Below, piece by piece: positions 45,293 to 55,209 of a stretch of DNA of 64,000 bases. Within the stretch, counting starts at the first letter, position 1. The number at the start of each line of letters is the position of its first letter. The stretch is from Cutaneotrichosporon cavernicola (Eukaryota > Basidiomycota > Tremellomycetes > Trichosporonales > Trichosporonaceae). The notes beneath the pieces were generated by a model. That model was not told the DNA's origin and searched no databases. It saw only the letters and a program-made list of their open reading frames with translations. A program made the translations under genes and the position numbers. The DNA lies in assembly GCF_030864355.1 (NCBI RefSeq), contig NC_083393.1:1798001-1862000 (forward strand), given 5' to 3'.

Positions 45293-48200
45293 ATGCCCTC
45301 CCCACCACCAAGCTTCCTCAAGCCGCCTTCCTCCTCAACCCCCCTTCCACCTACCCACCCACTGGCCGCGGAACTGGCCGCCCTCCGCCAACAAGTCGGG
45401 CAGTACCGCTCAGCAGCGCACCAGGCTAGCATTGCGGTACAGGGCGTGCGGCTCGAGCTCGAGCTTGCACGCGAGGAGGCCACAGGTCTCAGGGCCAAGA
45501 ATAAGGCCCTTGAGGGGGAGGTTGAGGTGCTACGGTGAGCCGTGACGGAGCGAGTGAGGAGTCGTGTGGGGCGGGCTGCCAGGAGGGTTGAAGTGGGGGC
45601 AGGAGTGGCGTGAAAACAGTTATGGAGATGACGACGCGGGCGGGTGACGTGAAGGGCCGCATGAGGCGTGCTTGACGCGGATCGCCCGTGACCTCGCTGG
45701 AGGGCCCACCGGATCGTGCCGTGCGGCTTGAAGGCTGGCGTATTTGCGTGCCACCGCCTCCCAGGTGGTCTTAACTCCCAGCTCCCAGACACGAGCCTCA
45801 TGTTGTGGTGGCGCTTGTCCGTGCGGAGTTCTCAGGTCGATCGCAGTCCTTGGCGTGCCCTAGCGGGGACGTCTGGGCTGTTCCTTGCTGCACTCAGGCT
45901 GACGTGCTGACCCCAGAACCACGCCCGACCCACCCCAAGCCACACCACCCTCGAACGCTCTTGCGGAGCTCTCCCTAGCCCATCGCCGCCTCAGTGCCAA
46001 GCTCGACTTTACAGAACAGAAGCTGTCGGCATCCACGCTCGAGCTCGCCTCCACTCAGCAGGAGCTGCAGAGAGTGCAGAAGCGCGCTGACGGCGACCGC
46101 GCGGCTCTCACTGAGCTTCGTCGCGTCGAGGACGACCGCGAGGAAGAGCTCGAATGGGAGCGTTCGGAGCGTAAGCGCATCGAGGAGCAGAAGAAGCTCT
46201 GTGAACTCGCGCTAGCCGAGTACGCTGCCCTCGTGTCCAAGCTCGACGCCCGCGCCATTCCTCCACCCTTGCCACGCCGACGGTCAAACGACATACTCCA
46301 GGTTGTGCCCGAGTTTGGGGACGACGGGCCACCAACCCCCAACGAGCCTGCAGACAGAGACGAGAAGTGGCTTGTGGATAATAAGGCGCCCCCGCCTCCT
46401 ACCAAGGAGCTCAAACCTACACCTCCCTCTGATTACAACGACGATTCGGATGACGAGGATGATCTCATAGCTATCTCGGGTCCTGAACCGCCAGTTAAGG
46501 ACAGGCCCAAGCCAGCAACTCCTCCTCCTGCTTCCCCGGTTCGCATCTCCCCGGCGCCACCCTCGCCGTCCAAGGTTACAGACGACGCCAAGCGCCTCTC
46601 CACGCCAATTGCCCCTGACGTCAGCAAGCTCTCCGACTCGATCTCCAATCTTCTCCTCGGGCAGCGAGGCGTGCACCGCCTATTCCGTGACTTTTCGGCC
46701 ACTCTCACGGCCAAGGAGACGGAGATCCGCGAGCTGCAGAAGCGCGCTGAGGAGCTTGAAGGCGATCTTAGCGCTGTGCGCGAGCAGCTCATATCCGAGA
46801 CTGCGCAGCGTGTCGAGGCGGTGTCGGAGCGCGACCGTGCACTGCGTGATGACGCCAGTGCAGCCAAGGTCGTCGAGCGCTACATGACATTTTCGCAGAA
46901 GGCTCACGAGACTGTACACGCCCACTTGGGCCAGCTACGCACCCGCGGAGCAGCAACGCAGGCGTCGCTGCGCACTGAGGCGACAAATCTCCGCCGGCGC
47001 CTGCAGACCGAGGCCGACCGTGCAGCGCGCCTCCGTGCTGCTGCGGAGGAGATGGCTGAGGAGCTCGGCAAGGAGGCGGCAGGTCGTCGCCGTGAGGTCG
47101 CATTACGCCTGCAGCTCATTGCCACGGACGAGGCGCGCTCGCGCCGTGCCGAGCAGTGGCTGGACCGCGTGCGGCGCGCGCGTGAGCCCGAAGCTCGGGA
47201 GGCATTGAGTGCCCCGGTGCTTGGTGCGCTGCTCGACGAGGGTGCTCAGATCCTCTCACCAGTTTCGGTGGTTCCGGAGAAAGCCCCAGGATGGGGCCGT
47301 CGCTTACTTGCACGCCGCAAGAGCGTGTCCAAGCCCGACAACAAGGCCTGCGGGGAAGAGGAGTCGATGGCGCGAGTGCTGCTTGCGGAGGAGCTTGTGC
47401 AGCACCTCGTCGACGACCTCCAAATTGAGACGGAGCGGCGCGTTGAGCTCGAGAAGCAGCGTGTCGAATGGCTCGCGAAGGAGGCTGAGGATGGGGTGCC
47501 GCCTGAGGGAGGACAGGGTGGCGGCCTGGTCTTCGACGCGGATGACAAGGGCGACAAAGGCGACAAAGGCACGGAGGACAAGACCAAGGGGGCGGAGGCA
47601 AAGGAAGAGGCAAAGGACGACTCTACCGCCATTAAGGAGGCTGAACAGGAAGGTGTCAAAGCGGACGAGCCCCAAGCTGGAAGCGATACCGCCGACGAGG
47701 CCGTTCCCGTCCCGTCTCCGTCGCCGACTCCAGCACCGCCACACCTCGACGAACTCAGCGCCATGTTTGACCCTCTGGTTGAGGCATATTCTCCCTTCCA
47801 GAAGTCGCTGCATGACCAGGCCGTCTCGCTCGGGGCGCTGCGCGCCTCACTCCCCGATCTCGTCAGCGTGGCAGCCAAGAAGGGTCCGCTGCGCGCCCTC
47901 GCCCTCCGCCCGGCCAGCACCGCGCGCGACGATCTCCTCTCCCTGCTGGACGGGCTGCACGAGGTGATTGAGGATGCGCGTGTCGATGCCGAGATCGCAG
48001 TGGCCGACGAGGACCGCGTCTTCCACGGCTTCGCGGCGCTCTTGGGCGTCGGAGCGAGTGGGATAGTGCAAGCGTCGTCTGTTCTACGCGACGCAAGAGT
48101 CTACGTGGACGGACGGGGCATCGGCGTCGTCGATTCATCCACAGGCAGCGAAGGCGATTCTGAAGTAGCGGACACGCAGCTGGGACGCCTCTCCGCCCGC

Positions 48201-48593
48201 GTCGGTGACATCGAGCACGACCTAGCTCTCATCAAGCGCACGCTGCACGAGGCTGAGGGGATGGACGCGCCGACCGACGACGAGCCGAAGGAAAAGCGTC
48301 GCAAGAGCGTGTGGGCCCTCCTCCCGCTCCGAACGGTGTCGGCCGAGGCCGCCAAACCCTTCCCACCCTCGCTCGTCCCCCTCGTTGAGGACAGCAACGA
48401 CGACGCGCCCATGCGTAAGGTCTCGCTCCTGTCGACCGTCGGACGCAGCTTCTCGTCCAGCGTCGGCGTGGCGGCAACCAACGTCGCCGGTGCGCCGCGC
48501 AACGTCTCCAATCTCGCTGGTGGGCTGTTCCGACCTCGCCGCGGGACCGTGTCGGAGAAGAAGGAGGAGGAGCGTGAGGGAGAAGTCGAGTGA
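45293..48593 (+). CDS. Long coiled-coil protein, unknown function
   Basis: Two exons, 45293-45534 and 45917-48593, encode 972 aa. The 382-nt intron has GTGAGC and GTGCTGACCCCAG and joins an EVEVLR helix to a short Pro-rich stretch. Coiled-coil heptads are evident at residues about 25-80, 105-185 (RRLSAKLDFTEQKLSASTLE), 290-470 (TAKETEIRELQKRAEELEGD; RRRLQTEADRAARLRA) and around 510. Acidic and Pro-rich linkers separate them. A conserved-looking helical region near residues 720-830 follows a Pro run, and the C-terminus is basic and Ser-rich. There is no motor or membrane segment. It could be a cytoskeletal or organelle tether, but I recognise no family and assign no function. Confidence 0.75.
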
Positions 48594-48895
48594 GCCTGTT
48601 AGAGACATTCTATGTCGACGGGATAGATGCATCTGTGCCTGTACCAGTTCGGACAAGCTCAGAGCCTAGAGGAAGCTATACGGGCATAGGGCTAGAGACG
48701 CATTCGGGATCGTTTCTGGTGATACGCATAGCTCGTCCTCGAAGCAAATGTATACGTTTGGAAAGAAGACACTGCGGATTTACTCCCAGTGCCGAGCCAC
48801 TCGATGCTCTGCGCCTGCACTTGGACTGGGCTCTGAGCATATCCGCATGTTCATCGGTGAGCTGGTACATAGCCGTACTAGTACTACATCTATCA
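48594..48895. other. Convergent intergenic region
   Basis: About 300 bases between the 3' ends of the coiled-coil gene and PRP22. It should contain both 3' UTRs. No other feature is seen. Confidence 0.5.
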
Positions 48896-51800
48896 CTAGT
48901 TGTTGGAGAAGCTCTGCGAGTTGTGCACGACGCGCTTCTGCCTGCTGAGTCGCCAGTCGTCCTTGGTCTCGGCGAACCGGTCGAACAGGGGCTCAATCTT
49001 CTCACCCTGCTTGCGCTTGCTGATCTTATTGGCGTCGGCGACCTTGAAGAAAGTCGGCGCGACCTCCTGCAGCCACTTGGGCTCGATCACCGTCACCTGG
49101 TGCATGTACTCCTTGGCCGTGAGGATGAGCGTGTAGTAGATACACCACTCTGGCTGGCGCTGGAACAGCGCACTCGAAGGATGGATCGAGACGGGCGTGC
49201 TCTCCACGAGCGTCTTGTATCCCTCCATTGGGTCCTTCTTGGCCGCATTCCTGAAAAAGCCACTGCAAATCGCCATGCGGACTCGGTTATAGTCGGTGCT
49301 GCACGATACCAGGTCGTGCTTGTACCGGTCCATGATGCCCACCAGCTGCTTGCGGACGTTTTGGGCCGTGATCATCGCGCGCTCGTGGATAAAGTTCTCA
49401 TAGCACCACGGTTTGGAAAAGTTGGACGCCTTCCATCCGTTGTACACTGCCAGGAGGGTGAGCAGGTCGCCCTCTGGCTGGTGGAATTTGGCCTTCTTGG
49501 CGTCTGCTTGCGCTTGCTTCTCCTTTGGCCGGTAGAAGATCTGTCCGCCGGCCTGGAGCATGGCGACGATCGTGAGCGCCTCCTCGGAACATCCATAGTC
49601 GACACTCTTGATGAGCATCTTGCATAACGGAGGGTCGAGGGGGAAGTCGGCCATCTTGCGACCCACGCGCGTGAGGAGACCCTCATCGTCGAGCGCACCG
49701 AGAGCGTACAGCGCCTCGAGCGCCATCAACATTGTTGCGGCTGGCGGGGGGTCCATAAAGTCAAAGTTGATAAGGTCGTTTACACCCATCGCTTTGAGCG
49801 TGAGAATCGTTGCTGCAAGATTGGTGCGCTGGATCTCGGGAATCGGATTTGGCAACATCTCGTTGCGGAACGCCAACTCGGTGTACAAGCGGTAGCACTT
49901 GCCCGGACCGGTACGCCCCGCGCGGCCTGCTCGCTGCCGCGCCTGGGCCTGTGAGATGGGTGTGACGATGAGCGAGTCCATGCCGAGCTTGGGGTCGTAG
50001 GCGTTCTGCTTGGCAAAGCCCGGGTCAATGACATAGTAGATGCCGTCGATGGTGATACTCGTCTCGGCAATATTCGTTCCGATGATGCACTTACGCGCGC
50101 CGGGTGGAGGGGGGTCGAAGATGCGGGACTGCATCGCGCTCGGCAGCGCCGCGTACATTGGCAGAACCAAGAGTTCTGGCACCGCCGGTCCGAGCGCCTG
50201 GATTCGCTCGGACAGGATCTCGCATGACGTGTCGATCTCCTCTTGTCCTGTGAGGAAGAGGAGGATGTCACCCGGCGGCTCCATAAGATGGATCTGAAGG
50301 ATGGTGATAAGTGACGCCTCGAGGTAGTCACTTTCGGGCTCCTTGGTGTACAGCACCTCGACGGGGAATGTGCGGCCGGGGATGGTGAAGATCGGGCATC
50401 CGTAGAAGTATTTGGCGAACTTTTCTGCGTCAAGTGTCGCCGACGTGCAGATCAGCTTAAGGTCAGGGCGCCTCTTGCACGCCTTCTTCATCAGGCCAAA
50501 GAGGACGTCGGTTGCGATCGTGCGCTCGTGCGCCTCGTCCAGCATGATGACGCTGTACTTGGTCGCGTCCGGGTCGACGAGCAGCTCACGCAGCAGCATT
50601 CCGTCCGTCATGAACTTGATTTTGGTCTCGGGTGACGTCACGTCCTCGAAACGAACGTTGTATCCGACCTGGGCGCCGAGGCGACACCCGACCTCCTCAG
50701 CGACACGCTTGGCAACACTAACAGCGGCAACTTTACGCGGCTGTGTGCAACCCAAGCGTCCGTTTCCGAGCATACCCTCCTCGGCGAGGTACTGCGCCAT
50801 CTGTGTCGTTTTGCCGGACCCCGTGTCGCCGACAACAACAAGAATTTGGTTCTCCTTGAGTGCCTTGACGAGCTGATCGCGCAGCTTGTAAATGGGTAGA
50901 GCGCGCCGCTGCTCCTCAATGCTCAGGCTCGTGATGCGACCGAACGTCACCACCCCCTTGTTTGCCGACTTCCAAGTGGGCTTGGGCTGCTGCTGCCCAC
51001 GCAGGTCCGAGGCGAATTGCCGGTCGCCAGGTTGGGCCATCGGGTCAAGCCATGGCTGCGTGACATTCTTGGCCTGCTTGTCCATCTCGTCGTTGGCCTC
51101 TAAGCGACGAATCTCGCGCCGCTCGCGCGCCTGTTCTCCACCCGCAAGGGCAGCGCGATTCAGCGACCCGTCTGGCGCCTTGATAATCTTTACCGGCGAG
51201 ATGTCGAGTGTGACCTTGGTCTGGCCTGCCAGGAACGCCGGCTCCTTCTCGCTGACCTCAATGTCGACGTCCTGCTCAACCTCCTCGCGGTCAGGGTTGT
51301 TAAAGTCGTCATCAAGGTCGGGGTAGTCGGCTGCGCTGACGGCACCGGACGCGATCAACTGCTTGATCTCGAACCGTTCGGGACTCGAAAGTCGCTTCGC
51401 ACTCCCAGTCACGCGCCGGTCTCCAGACATTGCCTCGGGCACGGGCTCGCCACGCCCGTGCAATGGCGCCGCGTTGGCGCCAGTGCCTATCCGCGCCGCC
51501 ATGCGCTGCCGATCCGCCGCCATCTCCTCCGCTGACCGCTCGCGCATGTGCGGTGAAAGATCCTCGCCAGTGGTCTGGTCGACGTCCTTCATGCTCAGCC
51601 CGATCTTTGACCCTGTGATTGACATAACCTTGACCTTCACGCGCTGACCCCGCTGGATTCCCTCGTTGGCCGTCTCGAGTCTCGCACCGGTGATGTTGGA
51701 CACGTGTACAAGACCCTCCTGGCGCCCGGCGACGCCTTCCAACGCGACAAACCCGCCAAAGTCACGGACGTTGGAGACGGTGCCGTTGTAGATCTTGTAC

Positions 51801-52562
51801 AGCAGCGGCCGGTCGTCGAGGCCAGGTCGCCCACGGCGCTCATCCCTCGAGTCGCGCGGTGGTCCTCCGCGCCCAGCCCATCCGTTGTCTCGTCCTGCGT
51901 ACCCGTTATCACGCTCGTACCCGCGGTCACGGTCGTATCCCCGATCCCGGTCCCCGCGGCCATAGTCGTTCCGTGGCCGCTTGGAACTTGGCTCGCCGTC
52001 CATATAGTCGTCTGCGGCAGGTCGTCCACGCCGCGCCGCCACAGACTCGAGCTGCTTCATGGTGCTGTCCACCAAAAAGTCAGGAACGACCTCGGCGCCC
52101 TCCTTGTTCTCGCGCTCTCGCAGGTAGTCGTCTTCGCTCTTCCACCCCTGGTCGGGCATCGCGAGTCCGGGGAACTTGCGCGCTTGCAGAGCCTTGGCAG
52201 TGTCACCGCCGGCACCGACATTCTTTCCCGCAGCAGCCTTGGCCTTGGCCTTGGCAGCCTTGCGCTTGTACTTTGGGTGTTGCGTGACGATTGTGCGGTC
52301 GAGCTTCTTCATAAAGTCGTCGCTGAAGTTGGCGTTCAACTTGTTTAAAGCGTTCACAAAGTCGGCATAGTTTCCCTTGCTCTTCTCGTGCGTCTGACGT
52401 TAGTCGAGTGTAGAGAGAGAGGACACCCACAGAGATGACAAACTCGGCGACAGTCTTGTCCTGGACTCTGGTTTCATTGAAGATGTCTTGAGAGATGCGC
52501 GAGACGAGCGAGAGGAGCTCGAGCTTGTACAGCTCCTTGTCTGTTCCCTTGTTGGCGCTCAT
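48896..52562 (-). CDS. PRP22: Pre-mRNA-splicing DEAH-box helicase Prp22/DHX8
   Basis: Two exons, 52562-52431 and 52393-48896, give 1,209 aa; the 37-nt intron ends CTAACGTCAG. Prp22 releases mature mRNA from the spliceosome and proofreads exon ligation. Domains in order: an N-terminal helical region ([19 protein letters not shown]), an Arg/Gly/Asp-rich stretch with repeated [10 protein letters not shown], an S1 RNA-binding domain at about 240-315 ([38 protein letters not shown]), then the helicase with [27 protein letters not shown], and [20 protein letters not shown]. The C-terminal OB-fold block follows ([20 protein letters not shown]). The S1 domain distinguishes Prp22 from Prp2, Prp16 and Prp43. 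Confidence 0.96.
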
Positions 52563-52805
52563 CTTTGCGGTGTTGCTTGGTGACGAGTCGACGAGACGAG
52601 CCGATTGATCAATGGAAATGGAGAGACACCAACAGTGGCCAACATTCAGTTGAGTGGCAACTTAGCAGCAGCTTGACAGAGGTAGCGGAAGCAAAATTCC
52701 ACATGGTTGTACATAATCAAAAATGATGGGTTGGCTATGGTGGAGGTCGTCCTGCTACGATCTGGAGACTGCTAACGGCTACGGAATAACGTCTGCTCCT
52801 TTTGT

Positions 52806-54775
52806 TTAGGCGTCGGTGACACAGCCCTGCGATGCGTCCGAAACAAGGCGGGCGTACTTGAGGAGAGTGCCCTGGGTGACCTTGAGAGGAGGCGCGACCC
52901 ACTTCTCCTTGCGCTTGGCAAGCTCGGCCTCCGACACGTCAAACTCGATGGAGTTGGCCTCGGCGTCAATGCTGATGACATCGCCGTCCTGGACGAGGGC
53001 GATGGGGCCGCCGACCTGTGCCTCGGGCACAACGTGGCCAATGACGAAGCCGTGAGAGCCACCCGAGAAGCGGCCGTCGGTGATGCATGCGACGTCGTGG
53101 CCGAGGCCAGCACCCATGATGAGCGAAGTGGGCTTGAGCATCTCGGGCATGCCCGGGCCACCCTTGGGGCCGAGGTAGCGGAGGATGACAACCGTCTTCT
53201 GACCCTGCTTAATCGAGCCTTCCTCGACGGCCTTGACGAACGAGTCCTCGTCGTCGAAGACGCGAGCCTTGCCCGTGAACTGCAGGCCCTCCTTGCCCGT
53301 GATCTTGGCAACGGCACCGCCCGGCGCAAGGTTGCCACGCAGGATGCGGATGTGGCCCGTTGCCTTGATGGGGTTGGACACGGGGCGGATAATGTCCTGG
53401 CCCTCCCACAGCTTGCCGTGCTTGTCCATCCATTCTTCGCAGTTCTCCCCGAGCGTCTTGCCCGTGACGGTCATCTCGCCACCCGTCATCAGCCCCTCCT
53501 TGATGAGGTAGTGGATGACGCTGGGGGTGCCGCCGATCGTGTACACGTCCTCCATGACATACTTGCCCGAGGGCTTGAGGTCGGCCAGGAACGGCACGCG
53601 GTCCGAGACGCTCTGGAAGTCGTCGATGGTAAGCTCGACGCCGACCGAACGCGCGATGGCGAGCAGGTGGAGGACGGCGTTGGTCGAGCCACCGAGCGCC
53701 ATGGTGAGGACCATGGCGTTCTCAAACGCGGCGCGGGTCATGATGTCGCGGGGGAGAATGTTCTTCTCAAGGAGGTTGACCATGGCGTCACCGATGCTGT
53801 CGCACTCCTCGAGCTTCTCCTTGTATTCGGCGGGGAACGACGACGACCCGGGGAGGGCCATGCCGAGCGCCTCGGTAGCCGACGCCATCGTGTTGGCAGT
53901 GTACATGCCGCCGCACGCACCGGGGCCGGGGCAAGCGTGACGGATCGTGTCGTAACGGATATCCTCAGCCTCAGGAGTCTGGCCCTCCTGGAGGTAACGG
54001 CCGTAAGCCTGGAACGCCGAGACAATATCGACAATCTCCTCGGGGCGGCCAGTGTTGCCGCCACCACAGTGGCCGGGGCGGATCGTACCGCCGTACACCA
54101 TGAGGCCTGGGCGGTTGAGGCGGCCGAGACCCATCAGCACACCGGGCATGTTCTTGTCACAGCCTGGGATGACGACCATGCCGTCGAGCCAGTGGCCACC
54201 GGCGGCGGTCTCGACCTGGTCAGCGATCAAGTCGCGCGACTGCAGCGAGTAAGACACTTGTGTGAGCTACCCACATAAAGGTGACTTACTGCCGCGTGTT
54301 CCCATCGAGATACCGTCCGAGACACCAACGGTGCCGAACTGGTAGCCGGTGACGCCGGCGCGCTGGAGCGACTGCTTGATGCGCTGTCCAAGAGCCAAGA
54401 TGTGGCCGTTGCATCTGCTGTTAGACGATCTGCCCGCCCAAAGCTCCCAAAGCTCCCAAAGCTCACGGGTTACCCTCGTACCTGCGGTCAGTCACCGCAA
54501 TGTCAATCCCGGGTAGGCACTTACCACACCGACGCGACACCGACCATGGGCTTGGCGAGGTCCTCAATGTTGTCGATGCCATCAGTGGCGTAGAGCATGG
54601 CCTTTTGTCAGCGCCGCATTTCGGAGTGGCCCACCTGGGAGGCACCCTGTGACTTGGGCTGGGTGATGACCTTGGAGTAGCGGTTGAGGCCGGCCTTGGC
54701 GGCGGTGCTGGCCGAGGTGGATAGGTGGCGCTTAGCCTGGCGCTGGTTTGCGCGGAGGACGTTTGAGCCGATCAT
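52806..54775 (-). CDS. ILV3: Dihydroxy-acid dehydratase, mitochondrial
   Basis: Five exons: 54775-54635, 54601-54525, a 15-nt microexon 54481-54467, 54414-54290 and 54256-52806, 602 aa. Introns are 33, 43, 52 and 33 nt. The enzyme dehydrates dihydroxy acids to 2-keto acids in valine and isoleucine synthesis, with a Fe-S cluster. The first 30 residues ([20 protein letters not shown]) form a mitochondrial presequence. The microexon supplies the middle of VWYEGNPCNGH, which carries a cluster cysteine, so it must be included. Other family blocks are [45 protein letters not shown] and [15 protein letters not shown]. The 3-prime end at GCVTDA matches fungal ILV3 length. LEU1, of the same pathway family, lies 38 kb away. 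Confidence 0.96.
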
Positions 54776-55209
54776 GGTGGGGGGGTGAGTTTGAGAGGGA
54801 GAGGTGTGAGTCGAGAAAGCCTTTTGTTAAATCAAGTAAATCGGTTTCGGTGATGTTCGAAGCCGGTAAAGTGACTTTGGGTTGATCGATTTCAACTCGG
54901 CCGAGTCCTAAACTGTCCTGAACCGTGAACCTGACCCGTTTTCATCCAAAATCCTAGGCCACGACCAGAGTTGAACAAACGTCTTCAACCAATCCACTTG
55001 AAGCTCGGAGTCAGCCGTTACTTACCTATATTACATAAAATTCACGTGGGGAATAGGCGTCTGTTGCCTTTCTCATATAGGTTTGCCTAAGCCTTTGGAA
55101 ATTAGGCCTGTCAACCCTCGTGGCAGCGCGTCACGATCGACGGGTCTGTGTTACAGGCGTGGAGGCAAGGTCATCTACAACGACCAACTCAACTATACAA
55201 CATTCAAAC
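54776..55209. promoter_or_regulatory. Divergent promoter between ILV3 and COG8
   Basis: About 430 bases between two start codons facing away from each other. A TGAGTC at 54807-54812 lies 32-37 bases upstream of the ILV3 start and resembles the Gcn4/Cpc1 core, as seen near LEU1. No TATA element is evident. Confidence 0.4.

Noticed and set aside
48590..49627. 345-codon plus-strand frame opposite the 3' part of PRP22
   Set aside because: Antisense shadow of the conserved helicase C-terminus.
51704..52348. 214-codon plus-strand frame opposite the N-terminus of PRP22
   Set aside because: Antisense of the Arg/Asp-rich PRP22 region; no independent support.
53034..54278. 414-codon plus-strand frame opposite ILV3
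   Set aside because: Antisense shadow of a conserved enzyme; it crosses ILV3 splice sites.
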